DNA of 64,000 nt, from NCBI GenBank assembly GCA_050950205.1, contig JBMNHF010000010.1, positions 1 through 64,000 on the forward strand. Direction: 5' to 3'. The stretch comes from WRAV01 sp050950205. Its GTDB lineage: Bacteria > Bacillota > Clostridia > Oscillospirales > Ruminococcaceae. Positions within the stretch are counted from its first letter, which is position 1. Every line of letters begins with the position of its first letter. The notes under the pieces are model-generated. The model did no database searches and was not told the origin of the DNA. It worked only from the letters and a program-made list of their open reading frames with translations. Positions 16,196-25,086 of this stretch are shown piece by piece. The position numbers and the translations under genes were made by a program.

Positions 16196-18079
16196 TTATA
16201 TTTCGCTTTTGCTGTAATAGTCGCGAATGCCAAGGTGTTTCATTTTCCTCCAAAGGGTGGTTTTGCTAATGCCAAGTTCTTTTGCCGTTGCCTCGCGGTT
16301 GCCTTTGTTGCGGGAAAGAGCATCGATAATGTTCTGCGCTTCCGACGAGACCTCGTTTGTGGGTGTGGCTTTCTTTTGCCCATCGGGAAAGGGGTAAAGC
16401 TCATGCAACAGGTCCTGCAAATAGCCGTCCCGCAAAGTGCGGGAAGGTGCGGTAATCACGGCCCGCTCCAAAAAGGTTTGCAGTTGCGTGTAATTTCCCG
16501 GCCAGGGATAATTTAGCAGCACCTTGCGCGCTTCTTTGGTTAGCACCACATAGCGATTGAGCTTTGCAAGGCAATCCCCCAAGCACAAGTCGATATATTG
16601 CTCCAAATCCTCGGGGCGGGAGCGCAGCGGCGGGATATGAAGCTGCAAAGGGCAGAGCAGATAAAACAGCTCCGGCATAAAGTCCCCCTTTGCCGAAAGA
16701 TCACCCAGCTTTCCAACCACCGAGGCAACCACCCGCACCGAAACCCGCAGGGGCGAAGATTCATCCTTTGGCCGCACGACATGCTCGCGAAGCAGTCGCC
16801 GCAGAATATGCTGCTCGCGCTTTGAAAGCCGATCAATATGGGCAAGATAGAGGGTGCCGTTGTTAGCGTTGCGGATGTATTGTGCAAAGTCGTCGCCCCC
16901 CTCGTCCCAACCTGCACCGCAGTGGAAGGTGACAAACGGCCCTCTGGAACAGGGGCTTGCATTGTGAATGCACTGGGCCAGCATCGACTTTCCGCTGCCC
17001 ACCTCCCCTTGGATTAATATGGGAAGTTCGGTTGCCGCAAAGGTTTTTGCCTGCTTTACAAAGTGTTGCATCTGCCGGCCTGCGTATTTGACATCCTCAA
17101 AGCGGTGGTATGCCAAATAGCGCTGTAGACGATAGCTTTCCCGCAGGGCACGAGCTCCCTGCCGCTGGAATTTTTGCATTTCGTAGAAGGAAAATATCAT
17201 TCCCTCTACAACGTCCCTGGTGGAAATAAATGCAGCATTGGCCACCACCTGCACCCCTGCAATGGAGAGCATGGTCGCATAAAGTTCCTGTGTGCTGGCC
17301 ATGGTATCGCTCCAAAGGGCGGCGTCCTCAGGGGGCATCAGGGAGCCCAGCTCCACGCCCTCCAACTGTTCGCGAGGGCGGTTGATGATTTTGCAGGCCA
17401 CGTCGTTGACCCGAACAATCTTTCCCGCTACATCCAGCTCGATGATGCCGTTAAAGGAATAGTCCAGCAACACTTGAAGATGGGCTGTATTTCTGCGCTC
17501 TGCATCGGAGGCAAAGCCAACGCTGCGCGCGTTTTTCAGGCTGGTGCGGATGGAATCCTCGGTGCTGTCCAAAAACAGGGTGCGCTTGCCCAACCGCCGG
17601 CAGTAAGCGTTGACAAAGTCGCCGCCGAGGATGACGTCCATTCCATCGGCCACCGCTTGTGACACCGCCTGTTCCATCTCGTCGTTGCCCGAGACAAAGT
17701 AGGTGTGCAGCTGGATGGAAAATACTTCGGCAAATGCGCTGATATCGCCAATCATGTTCGGAATGGTCACCACACCGATTTTTGGCCGCTGAATGCGGGG
17801 CACCATGTTGCGGGCACGGTGTAACAGCAGGGCAATTTCCTGTCCCGTCAGCTGAATTTCCACCACAGGGAAGTCGGTGTTTTCTTTCAGGATGGAGGCT
17901 TGTCTGCCTCTGGCTACAATAATATCAGCACCCAGATGCTTACATTCGGCAGCGGCTTCGAGAATCTGCTCGGTTGGCACCGATTTGTTCAGAACCACAT
18001 CAATTCCCAGTTCCCGGGCGATGCGGCCCGCCGGCTCCACCAATTGTTCACGGGGCAGGATAAATGCGAACTTTGCCAT
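16196..18079 (-). CDS. PrpR-like regulator with degenerate AAA+ domain
   Basis: A 627-residue protein: an N-terminal PrpR_N sensor (about 1-180), a PAS-like segment (about 205-300), an AAA+ domain (about 315-540) and a C-terminal Fis-type helix-turn-helix (NREATAKELGISKTTLWRKM). AAGGGGG precedes the ATG. Walker A is intact (GEVGSGKS), but Walker B reads LYLAHID instead of LFLDEI, and the ESELFGHEKGAFTGA segment that touches sigma-54 is missing. The AAA+ part is therefore unlikely to remodel sigma-54 polymerase. It may act as an ordinary sigma-70 regulator, as TyrR does. It sits between tctC and gudD and probably responds to an aldarate or breakdown product. Confidence 0.88.
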   Translation of the reverse strand: MAKFAFILPREQLVEPAGRIARELGIDVVLNKSVPTEQILEAAAECKHLGADIIVARGRQASILKENTDFPVVEIQLTGQEIALLLHRARNMVPRIQRPKIGVVTIPNMIGDISAFAEVFSIQLHTYFVSGNDEMEQAVSQAVADGMDVILGGDFVNAYCRRLGKRTLFLDSTEDSIRTSLKNARSVGFASDAERRNTAHLQVLLDYSFNGIIELDVAGKIVRVNDVACKIINRPREQLEGVELGSLMPPEDAALWSDTMASTQELYATMLSIAGVQVVANAAFISTRDVVEGMIFSFYEMQKFQRQGARALRESYRLQRYLAYHRFEDVKYAGRQMQHFVKQAKTFAATELPILIQGEVGSGKSMLAQCIHNASPCSRGPFVTFHCGAGWDEGGDDFAQYIRNANNGTLYLAHIDRLSKREQHILRRLLREHVVRPKDESSPLRVSVRVVASVVGKLGDLSAKGDFMPELFYLLCPLQLHIPPLRSRPEDLEQYIDLCLGDCLAKLNRYVVLTKEARKVLLNYPWPGNYTQLQTFLERAVITAPSRTLRDGYLQDLLHELYPFPDGQKKATPTNEVSSEAQNIIDALSRNKGNREATAKELGISKTTLWRKMKHLGIRDYYSKSEI

Positions 18080-18129
18080 GACAGGACCCCCTTTCCTGTA
18101 ATGATAACCGGTTTTCTCTCCGGTGTAAA

Positions 18130-18182
18130 GAAAAAGAAAGCACAATGCGGCCACGAGCCGTGAAGCTCAACCGCATTGTGCA
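18130..18182 (-). terminator. Terminator of gudD
   Basis: On the minus strand GCACAATGCGG, a loop, CCGCATTGTGC, then TTTCTTTTTCTTT. It separates gudD from the regulator gene downstream. Confidence 0.88.
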
Positions 18183-18197
18183 AAAAATGCTATAAAA

Positions 18198-19532
18198 CTA
18201 CCGAACCAAGCAGGGGCGCTTGGGGTCAAACTTCCAGCCGGGAATGAGGTATTGCATTGCAATCGAATCGTCGCGGCCGCCAAGGCAGTTGTCCAAATAC
18301 AGTTGGTGTGCCTTGAGAAGCTGCTCGCGGTCCAGCTCTATGCCGAGACCGGGGCGCTTGGGCAGCTGGATGCAGCCATCCACAATCTGCAGCGGCTCTT
18401 TGGTGAGTCGCTCCAGCCCCTCCTGCCAGATCCAGTGGGTGTCGATGCCGTTGAGTTTTCCGGGAACGGCAGCGGCGCACTGGGTCATCATGGCCAGAGA
18501 AATGTCGAAGTGATTGTTGGAGTGACAGCCCCACATCAAGCCGAAATCGTTGCACATTTGTCCCACACGAACCGAGCCCGCCATGGTCCAGAAATGAGGG
18601 TCGGCCAACGGAATGTCAACGGCATGAAGGGCGATGCAATGGCGCATTTGACGCCAGTCGGTGTCCACCATGTTGGTAGCGGTGGGGATGCCGCTTGCCT
18701 GCTTGAATTCCGCCATAATCTCCCGTCCCGAGAATCCGTCCTCTGCGCCGCAAGGATCCTCGCAGTAGGCGAGAACTTTTTTGAGCTCGGGGGCAATTTC
18801 AAGGGCCTCTTTAAGCTTCCATGCGCCGTTGGGATCCAGGGTGATGCGGGCATCGGGAAACTCCCGCTTTAAGGCCTGAACAGCCTTTAGCTCCTCATGG
18901 TGAGTCAAAACGCCACCTTTGAGCTTAAAGTCTTGAAAGCCGTACTTTTCGTATGCGGCATGGGCAAGGGCAACGATGGAATCGACAGTCAATGCCTCCT
19001 GGTGGCGCAGGCGATACCAGGCACACTCATTGTCGGGGTCGGTGTGATAGGGCAGATCTGTTTTCTTGGGGTCGCCTAAATAAAACAGGTAGCCAAGAAA
19101 TGCAACCTTCTCTCTCTGAATGCCGTCGCCCAGCAGGGCGGCCGCGGGAACATTGAGATACTGGCCAAGCAAATCCAGCATGGGAGCTTCCACCGCCGTT
19201 ACAACATGGACACCGGTGCGCAGATCAAAGGTTTGCTGTCCGCGCACATCGTCCTTGATATTGGCGCTCAGCCAATCGTTGATGCGCTTGAGGGTATTTT
19301 TGTAATTTCCAATATCTGTGCCCAAAACAAGGTGGCGCACATCTTCCAGTGCTTTGGTAATTTTCTGTCCGCCGGGCACTTCTCCGATACCTGTACGACC
19401 GTCCGAGTCGGTCAACACGACGACGTTGCGGGTAAAATAAGGGGCGTGGGCACCCGAGAGGTTTAACTCCATACAGTCTCTGCCTGCTATCGGGAACACT
19501 TCCATCGTTACAATGGTTGGGGTGTTTGGCAT
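18198..19532 (-). CDS. gudD: Glucarate dehydratase (enolase superfamily)
   Basis: A 444-residue enzyme, essentially the E. coli GudD length (446). The start at 19532 follows AAAGGAGTG at 7 bases. Enolase-superfamily marks are visible: the KxK-type catalytic stretch QDFKLKGGV, metal ligands in ITLDPNGAW, YCEDPCG and TATNMVDTD, and the general base region around ADPHFW and MWGCHSNNHFD. It abstracts the C5 proton of D-glucarate (or L-idarate) to give 5-keto-4-deoxy-D-glucarate, the same compound GarD makes from galactarate. It has its own promoter and terminator, so glucarate entry can be controlled apart from the main operon. Confidence 0.95.
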   Translation of the reverse strand: MPNTPTIVTMEVFPIAGRDCMELNLSGAHAPYFTRNVVVLTDSDGRTGIGEVPGGQKITKALEDVRHLVLGTDIGNYKNTLKRINDWLSANIKDDVRGQQTFDLRTGVHVVTAVEAPMLDLLGQYLNVPAAALLGDGIQREKVAFLGYLFYLGDPKKTDLPYHTDPDNECAWYRLRHQEALTVDSIVALAHAAYEKYGFQDFKLKGGVLTHHEELKAVQALKREFPDARITLDPNGAWKLKEALEIAPELKKVLAYCEDPCGAEDGFSGREIMAEFKQASGIPTATNMVDTDWRQMRHCIALHAVDIPLADPHFWTMAGSVRVGQMCNDFGLMWGCHSNNHFDISLAMMTQCAAAVPGKLNGIDTHWIWQEGLERLTKEPLQIVDGCIQLPKRPGLGIELDREQLLKAHQLYLDNCLGGRDDSIAMQYLIPGWKFDPKRPCLVR

Positions 19533-19569
19533 GTTGATACACTCCTTTATGGTTCGGTCGTTTGCTTTG

Positions 19570-19598
19570 AGTATAACATGGCACCTATCCATCAGCAA
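19570..19598 (-). promoter_or_regulatory. gudD promoter
   Basis: On the minus strand TTGCTG, 17-base spacer, TATACT, about 40 bases upstream of the gudD ATG. Confidence 0.65.
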
Positions 19599-19754
19599 GG
19601 TCAATAAACTGAATGGTCCATAAGAAAAACCGAACGGAAATTGCCACTGCATTCATTAATCTGGGCGAAAATGCAGGGAATATACTTTTAAAACCAGACT
19701 TTCAGAAGGAGCGGCTGATAAAATGCCCTGCCATGAAAAACGCAGACCGGACAG

Positions 19755-19794
19755 AAAAAAGCCGCTGCACCTTGGCTGGTGTGCAGCAGCTTTT
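19755..19794 (-). terminator. Terminator, probably for the DUF2935 operon
   Basis: On the minus strand AAAAGCTGCTGCAC pairs with GTGCAGCGGCTTTT and is followed by six Ts. It lies about 230 bases beyond the DUF2935 stop. The stretch 19599-20026 otherwise shows no convincing gene; short open frames there lack ribosome-binding sites. Confidence 0.7.
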
Positions 19795-20026
19795 GGTTGT
19801 CTGCCTTAACTCACCCTGAGCGAAATGATGGCAGCATATAGTAAAAGCATTGTGGATAAGGATTCTTAAGCGAGTCCCCTAAAACACCGAAGTTGCCGGA
19901 AGTACCGATTCTCGTTGCAGATGGCGGCGTTGCGCCAGCATGCCGTGAATGGTTTGCCAAGGGGTGGCAAATTTCCCCATCCCTTTGTTTCTGGGTTTTT
20001 GTCCGATGAAAAAGATCTTATGAAAC

Positions 20027-20938
20027 TTAATTTGTCCTTTGCTCACCCAGTAATCTCAAGTAGTGGTTGGCCTCTCGCAACACATGGTCGCCCAGCAGCG
20101 GTAAAATGATGGAGCGGATTTTACACTCTGCAATGCCTGCTGTCCCGGCGGCTTTGAAATCGCGGTATCTTGTGGTGAGGGCCAAGGTTTCGCCGGTGAT
20201 GCTTGCAAGCATCATATCCGTTGCGCCCTGGGCTTTTTGGAGCAGTTCCCCATATTCCAGTGCAAAGTCGTTGGCGGTATTTACCAGATCACCCTCCGAC
20301 GGGTCTAGGAGACCGCGGATAAACAGGGCATGCTCCAGCATGATCTGATCCCAGAACAGCTCCATGCTTTGAATGGTTTCATCCAGAGTATTGCCACTTT
20401 CCAGGGCAACCAGATGGCTGCGGTACATCTTTGCTTCCCGCAGAATATGGTCGATGAGCAGGGGGTAGTTCATGGTAAACATATTACAGGACAGCACATT
20501 GTTTAAGAGGGTTGTCTTGAATTGGATAAAGCTGTCCAGCAGAGGTAGAATGGCGGCATTAAGGGAGCGGACATTGCGCAACAATTCGGGTGTTATGGCG
20601 GGGTTTTCTCCACTGTGGAGTCTGGTTTCCATCACGGTAATGCCCTGATTGATGGGGATTGCGGTAAAGTTCTGGGTTTTTTGCTCGGCTCCAAGAGTGT
20701 AGTCGGTAAACAGTTCCCCGGAATGCAGAACCCTGCTGCGGATCACTCCATCGCTGAGGGCTACGGCATTTTGCAGCTGGCCCTCAAACTGCGTTTGAAA
20801 CTGTGATGCCAGACGGGAGGATTCGGCGTCCCGCGGGGTGAATCCCGCCCGCAAAAACAGGGCGTGTTCCTTCATGATACGCCCAAAAAACAGGTGAAGC
20901 TCTAAAGAGAGCACAACATATTGCTGTTCCGTAATCAT
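20027..20938 (-). CDS. DUF2935 domain protein
   Basis: A 303-residue protein with two similar helical halves. Each holds an ELHLFFGRIMKEHALFLR-like or ELFWDQIMLEHALFIR motif (about residues 11-30 and 190-205) and a later HILREA/HVLREA motif. The repeated His/Glu pattern resembles a ferritin-like or hemerythrin-like metal-binding bundle, as described for DUF2935 proteins of Bacillus and Clostridium. Function unknown. It is the second gene of a two-gene unit with the Pro-rich protein just upstream, 18 bases apart, which suggests a joint role, possibly in spores. Confidence 0.85.
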   Translation of the reverse strand: MITEQQYVVLSLELHLFFGRIMKEHALFLRAGFTPRDAESSRLASQFQTQFEGQLQNAVALSDGVIRSRVLHSGELFTDYTLGAEQKTQNFTAIPINQGITVMETRLHSGENPAITPELLRNVRSLNAAILPLLDSFIQFKTTLLNNVLSCNMFTMNYPLLIDHILREAKMYRSHLVALESGNTLDETIQSMELFWDQIMLEHALFIRGLLDPSEGDLVNTANDFALEYGELLQKAQGATDMMLASITGETLALTTRYRDFKAAGTAGIAECKIRSIILPLLGDHVLREANHYLRLLGEQRTN

Positions 20939-20956
20939 GATATGTACTCCTTTCCC

Positions 20957-21412
20957 TTAAAAGAATCCACGGCCGCCAAAGAGCTGTTGCAATAATAGGA
21001 TGCGGACAAGGTCGCGCAGGGTATTGCGGTTGTGGTAGCGGCGCCGGCGCCTGCGATAGGGAGGACGCCCAAACCCGAACTGAACGGGTACAACCTCTAT
21101 GCCCCGGTCATCTTCATCATCCTCAAACCACATGCCGCTGTTTTTGATGATGTTGTCCACCACCGCATCCAGAAGCTCGGGGGTCAGGGTAATGCCGGAG
21201 GATATCATCTCGTCGGCGGCCTGTACAACCAGCGGGTTGATATCGTGGAAAATTTCGGGGTACAAATTGCTCATTTGATCTTGCATGGGGGGCTGACTGG
21301 GCTGCACGGGACTTTGGTGAAATGTAGGCGGCGTGACATTTGCACCGGGTTGCAGCGCCATTCCGGGAGAAGTAGGGGCCGCAGCGAATGGCTTGATTGG
21401 TTGGTTGTTCAT
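20957..21412 (-). CDS. Small Pro-rich protein with basic C-terminus, possibly spore-associated
   Basis: A 151-residue protein I do not recognise. Residues 1-50 are Pro/Gln-rich and probably disordered. A short helical middle (about 60-95) is followed by an acidic patch (FEDDEDDRG) and an arginine tract (YRRRRRRYHNRN). The C-terminus ends in LLLQQLFGGRGFF. AGGAAGG precedes the ATG. Composition resembles small coat- or exosporium-associated proteins of spore formers. The link to DUF2935 is by operon only. Confidence 0.7.
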   Translation of the reverse strand: MNNQPIKPFAAAPTSPGMALQPGANVTPPTFHQSPVQPSQPPMQDQMSNLYPEIFHDINPLVVQAADEMISSGITLTPELLDAVVDNIIKNSGMWFEDDEDDRGIEVVPVQFGFGRPPYRRRRRRYHNRNTLRDLVRILLLQQLFGGRGFF

Positions 21413-21643
21413 AACGCACCTTCCTGATTCTTTTTAAAATGTTACATGTGTAATAGGGGATTGCTTTACATTATGCAAGTGGTTTGGGGAACGTTCAAAA
21501 ATAAGCCCCTTAAAACTGGCCTGCAACTTTTATGCACTGCTATGTTTTATGCCCTCCCGGCTTTCACCGAAGTTGGACGCCATGCATATATTGTGGTGGA
21601 GACTACAGAGTTTCCAATCATAATAGATAAGGTGGAAAGAGAC

Positions 21644-21863
21644 ATGAGTTACGAGTTCGACAAGCGCTTTGATTGTTGCGACAAGGACGAATGGCGCGAT
21701 TGCGACAAGGAGCACAAGGATTGCGAATACCTGGGCAAAAAAGTAACCGAGTGCAAGTACTTCCGCGTCTGCGAATGCAAATTCCATGAGCCGAGAGAAG
21801 AAGAAAGAGCCTTGCTGCCCATGCTGCCAGAAATGCCAGCGTTGCGGAAAGTTCCACAACTAG
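21644..21863 (+). pseudogene. Small Cys-rich protein gene with an apparent 1-nt frameshift
   Basis: From the ATG at 21644 (GTGGAAAGAG upstream) the frame encodes a charged, Cys-rich sequence: FDCCDKDEWRDCDKEHKDC, then VTEC and RVCECKFHEP. Within the purine run at 21794-21806 the Cys-rich coding moves to the next frame, where it continues KKKEPCCPCCQKCQRCGKF and stops at 21863. Removing one base from the run gives a coherent 72-residue protein with 13 cysteines. Read without correction, the frame goes on to 21892 with an unrelated tail. It may be a sequencing error, a true mutation, or slippage in the GA-rich run. Similar small Cys-rich proteins occur in spore coats. Confidence 0.6.
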
Positions 21864-22062
21864 CTGTTTTTTGCCTTCTCCACGCCGTCTGAGCCCAGAC
21901 GGCCTACATCCCCCACCTCATCTCTTTCCACCCTTCTATTATGAAACCGTCCCCACATGTTTGGATGCGGGGGTTTCTTCTGCCTAAGTTGAGTCGTTTC
22001 GTCGCCCAAAAGCGCAGGTGCTTTCAAAAACCTAAAGCTTTGCGTCTGGCGTTTTTCCTTAA

Positions 22063-22103
22063 CAGCAAAAAGCCGGTGAGCAGGATGCTCACCGGCTTTT
22101 TTG
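22063..22103. terminator. Bidirectional terminator
   Basis: AAAAAGCCGGTGAGC, five-base loop, GCTCACCGGCTTTTTT. It ends the Rrf2 gene on the minus strand and could also stop plus-strand transcripts from the Cys-rich gene. The 21864-22186 stretch holds this and a second dyad (GCCGTCTG/CAGACGGC at about 21885-21904, no T-run), but no gene. Confidence 0.85.
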
Positions 22104-22186
22104 ATAGGCTGGAGCACAGCCTTTTTCGCTGTCGCCAACCGGAGTCGTTATGGAGTTGAAATGGTTCTTTTCTGTCCACAAGGTGC

Positions 22187-22618
22187 CTACTGCACCGGGA
22201 TGGATTGTCTTTCCAGCTCTTTTCGGAGAAGATCTTCCAGAGTAATATGGTCCACCACACCGCTGATAGCGTCATCTATCTGCTTCCAAATATCTAAGGT
22301 TACACACTGTTGGCAGCGGGGGCACTGATTGGGCTGATTCTCCATACAGGCCACCGGCACCAAACTCCCTTCAATCAGCCGCAGAATCATTCCCACCGTG
22401 TACTCCTTGGCCGGCCGCGACAATTTATACCCTCCCTGAGGGCCCCGGGCACTCCGCACATACCCTGCCCGGCTCAAGGTGGTAATAATCTGCTCCAAAT
22501 ATTTGCTTGAAATTCCCTGACGCTCCGCAATGCTCTTAATTGCCACAAATTCCTGATGGTGGGCAGCCAAATCCAGCATCATGCGCAGTGCATAGCGGCC
22601 TCTGGTCGATATCTTCAT
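22187..22618 (-). CDS. Rrf2-family transcriptional regulator (IscR-like)
   Basis: A 143-residue protein with a winged helix-turn-helix (MKISTRGRYALRMMLDLA; IAERQGISSKYLEQIITTL) and the Rrf2 block GYVRSARGPQGGY. Four cysteines follow (CMENQPNQCPRCQQC, about residues 92-106), compatible with an Fe-S cluster or redox sensing as in IscR and relatives. The start at 22618 agrees with the family N-terminus. No iscS/iscU/suf genes are adjacent, so the targets are not visible here. Confidence 0.92.
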   Translation of the reverse strand: MKISTRGRYALRMMLDLAAHHQEFVAIKSIAERQGISSKYLEQIITTLSRAGYVRSARGPQGGYKLSRPAKEYTVGMILRLIEGSLVPVACMENQPNQCPRCQQCVTLDIWKQIDDAISGVVDHITLEDLLRKELERQSIPVQ

Positions 22619-22640
22619 ATAATCACATCCTATGCTTTCG

Positions 22641-22669
22641 ATTATAATCCATGAATCACCGGAATTCAA
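22641..22669 (-). promoter_or_regulatory. Promoter of the Rrf2 gene with overlapping palindrome
   Basis: On the minus strand TTGAAT, 17-base spacer, TATAAT. The -10 box is embedded in the palindrome GATTATAATC (22640-22649), a plausible autoregulatory site. Confidence 0.6.
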
Positions 22670-22913
22670 GCTGGCAACCACGCCACCCTGCCACACCAAT
22701 GCACCCCAAGGTAATATTTATTTATCTGATATGTTTAAATGGCTCGAAACCTTTGCCGAAACGGTATGCAAAACTCTGTCCGACTTTGTGTATGGCAAGG
22801 TGCTTTTGCCGGTAGATACAAAAAACGGCATGGTAATTGGCGTCAGAACCATCTGCCCAGAAAATAATTTTACACTTCCCATTGCCGGCGCCCTTCGGGG
22901 CGTGGCAGACGGA

Positions 22914-22954
22914 AAACCGCCCTGCCGGTAAAATACCGGCAGGGCGGTTTTGGC
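22914..22954. terminator. Bidirectional terminator behind the metallo-hydrolase gene
   Basis: AAAACCGCCCTGCCGGTA pairs with TACCGGCAGGGCGGTTTT, with T-runs on both strands. Between it and the Rrf2 promoter (22670-22913) no convincing gene is visible. Confidence 0.9.
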
Positions 22955-22981
22955 TGCGATGCAAACAAGTTTCATATCCCT

Positions 22982-24007
22982 TTATGCCTTGATAGGCTGT
23001 ACTTCCCGCTCCTCTTCCCAAGGTAAATTTTCTATGACATAGCCGGTTCCTTGCATGTTCGGAAGAGGCTCGGATCCCGGCTCCCCCTTCAAACGAAAGC
23101 GAACGGAATGTTGGTATCCCACTTTTCCATTCCAGGGAATGGCATCGGTAAAATAAACTTCTCGATGTTCCTGCTGCAGCAGCCCCAGGGTTTCCAGACT
23201 GGGGCAGTCGTCGGTTCTGTCGTTGGAAACACAGATGACGGTGCTGGCAGGGGAAAGGTGTTGTAGCAGGGAAGGGGTGATACATTCCCGGTGACCATGA
23301 TGGGGCAACTTGAGAATATGGCAGGGGTCCGGCTGCACCGCCTGCCAGCGGGCAACCCCTAAATCACCGGGCAGCTCCACCTCCCACCCCTTCCAAGAAA
23401 GCCTTAGACGGATGCTGGTATCGTTGATCCAACCATCCAAGTCGGTTAGGGGGCCATCTTTTGCTCCGGTTTTAATGGTATCTTCCCAAATGTTGTCCTG
23501 CCTGGCAGAAAGCCATTTGTCCCCATAGGTCACCGTGGCCTGCAGCTTCCCAGCACCGGGGAGCACTTCCTTCTGCACCTGCGGCGCCTTGCCGATGGCG
23601 GTTCCCTTGGCTCTGAGTTTTGCCAGGCAGCCACTCAGGAGATTGTAGGCAACAAACAGGTTTTCGCTTCCGGAGGATAAAGGTTCCCGGTGCATTAGTT
23701 TGCTGCCCCAAAAGCGCTCGGGAGGAAGATGGTTGCACCATATGGTTCCAACGGTGCAGTGGTTGACAATTTGGCTAAGCCCTCCCACATGGTCGAGATG
23801 AAGGTGGGTAATGACCACCAAATCCAAATGGTCGATACCCTCGGCCTGCAAAAACTCCCACCCGCTCAGGCGCCCGGAGTGCTCCGGCCGGGGGATGTGG
23901 ACATCGCCGCAATCCACCAGCATGGCAAAGACGGTGCGCTCCCCCTCTATCTCCCGAATCAAGGTGCAGTCCCCATATCCTACGTTGACAAAATCAATCA
24001 GGATCAT
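22982..24007 (-). CDS. Metallo-beta-lactamase-fold hydrolase (ComEC-C-like)
   Basis: A 341-residue MBL-fold protein. The metal site is clear: THLHLDHVGG near residue 68 (HxHxDH), a downstream LPGDLG aspartate, and ILKLPHHGH as in the soluble C-terminal domain of ComEC. No signal peptide or membrane segment, so it is cytoplasmic. The start at 24007 is chosen because AAAGG lies nine bases before it, whereas the ATG three codons earlier overlaps that site. It overlaps the end of the ABC ATPase gene by 14 bases and is the last gene of the transporter operon, suggesting it processes the imported compound or a nucleotide/phosphoester. The substrate cannot be told. Confidence 0.82.
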   Translation of the reverse strand: MILIDFVNVGYGDCTLIREIEGERTVFAMLVDCGDVHIPRPEHSGRLSGWEFLQAEGIDHLDLVVITHLHLDHVGGLSQIVNHCTVGTIWCNHLPPERFWGSKLMHREPLSSGSENLFVAYNLLSGCLAKLRAKGTAIGKAPQVQKEVLPGAGKLQATVTYGDKWLSARQDNIWEDTIKTGAKDGPLTDLDGWINDTSIRLRLSWKGWEVELPGDLGVARWQAVQPDPCHILKLPHHGHRECITPSLLQHLSPASTVICVSNDRTDDCPSLETLGLLQQEHREVYFTDAIPWNGKVGYQHSVRFRLKGEPGSEPLPNMQGTGYVIENLPWEEEREVQPIKA

Positions 24008-25073
24008 ATCCCACATCCTTTAACACGTGGAGTTTGGGCAGATCCAGGGCAATGCGCACCCTGCCCGAAATGGCTCCGGTCAGGCCGGGATTGGAGTCAT
24101 CCACAATCAGGGTTTGATTATCGCATTTCACCCAATACCGTATGTAGCGCCCCAAAAAGCTGTAGTTTTCAATCTCGCCCACCAGCTCACCCTCGCCGGA
24201 TTCTTCCGGGTGAACGGTCATGCATTCGGGGCGAATCATGACCGTGCACTCCTCGCCGGGGAGGAGGTTCACTTCCGTGTCAAAGGTAAGCCGCTGTTGG
24301 TGATAGCGGACGGTGAGGGATTTGCCCTCCCGGGATTCCGCCACGCAGGGCAGGAAGTTGACGGTGCCCACAAAATCGGCCACAAACCGGTTGACCGGGC
24401 GGAAGTAGATGTCCCAAGGCGTTCCCAGCTGCTCAATTCTTCCCTTGCGCATGACAGCGATGATGTCCGACATGGAAAGGGCTTCATCCTGATCGTGGGT
24501 GACATAGATGGCGGTGATGTGAAGCCGTTGCTGAATTTGCCGCAGCTCGGTGCGCACCTCCACCCGCAGTTTGGCATCCAGATTGGAGAGGGGTTCGTCC
24601 AGCAGCAGAATCTCCTGCCCCATAATCAGAGCCCGGGCAAAGGCCACCCGCTGTTGCTGGCCACCGGAAAGCTGTTTGGGAAAACGCTTTTCCAACCCCG
24701 TCAGGTTAAACATCTCCAACATCTCCGCCACCCGGCGGTCTTTTTCTTCCTTGGGGGTTTTTTGCAGCTTTAGGCCGTAGGAGATGTTTTCGTACACCGT
24801 CATGTGGGGAAACAGGGCGTACTCCTGAAAAACCAGAGGGGTGTTCCGCTTATAGGGAGGCAGTCCATTCATTCTCTTTCCTTGAATGAAGATGTCCCCC
24901 TCCTCCGGCTCGGAAAAGCCGGCCAGCTGGCGCATCAGGGTGGTTTTTCCGCAGCCTGACGGCCCCAGCAGAGTGACAAAGCTACCCTTGGGAATGGACA
25001 GGGAAATATTGTCCAAGGCTACAAAGTCGTCAAACCGCTTGGTGACGTTTTTAAATTCGATAAACTGTTCCAT
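23994..25073 (-). CDS. ABC transporter ATP-binding protein (PotA/FbpC type)
   Basis: A 359-residue ATPase. Walker A is GPSGCGKT near residues 37-44, the Q-loop is VFQEYALFPHMTV, the signature LSGGQQQRVAFARA, Walker B ILLLDEPLSNLD, and the switch histidine is in YVTHDQDEA. A C-terminal TOBE-type domain (about 240-355) follows, as in importers for iron(III), polyamine, sulfate or 2-aminoethylphosphonate. The ATG at 25073 fits the AGGAGG spacing better than the ATG two codons earlier. It powers the fused permease encoded just upstream. Confidence 0.93.
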   Translation of the reverse strand: MEQFIEFKNVTKRFDDFVALDNISLSIPKGSFVTLLGPSGCGKTTLMRQLAGFSEPEEGDIFIQGKRMNGLPPYKRNTPLVFQEYALFPHMTVYENISYGLKLQKTPKEEKDRRVAEMLEMFNLTGLEKRFPKQLSGGQQQRVAFARALIMGQEILLLDEPLSNLDAKLRVEVRTELRQIQQRLHITAIYVTHDQDEALSMSDIIAVMRKGRIEQLGTPWDIYFRPVNRFVADFVGTVNFLPCVAESREGKSLTVRYHQQRLTFDTEVNLLPGEECTVMIRPECMTVHPEESGEGELVGEIENYSFLGRYIRYWVKCDNQTLIVDDSNPGLTGAISGRVRIALDLPKLHVLKDVGYDPD

Positions 25074-25086
25074 ACTCATTTCCCTC

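Noticed and set aside
19613..19819. 68-residue plus-strand frame after the gudD promoter
   Set aside because: Runs through a terminator hairpin, has no ribosome-binding site, and shows no conserved pattern.
22731..22931. Short plus-strand frame (MFKWLETFAETVCKTLSDF...)
   Set aside because: No ribosome-binding site, stop codon inside a terminator stem, and no recognisable family. A small real protein is not excluded.
23729..24241. 170-residue plus-strand frame opposite the metallo-hydrolase
   Set aside because: Shadow frame spanning two overlapping minus-strand genes with clear motifs.
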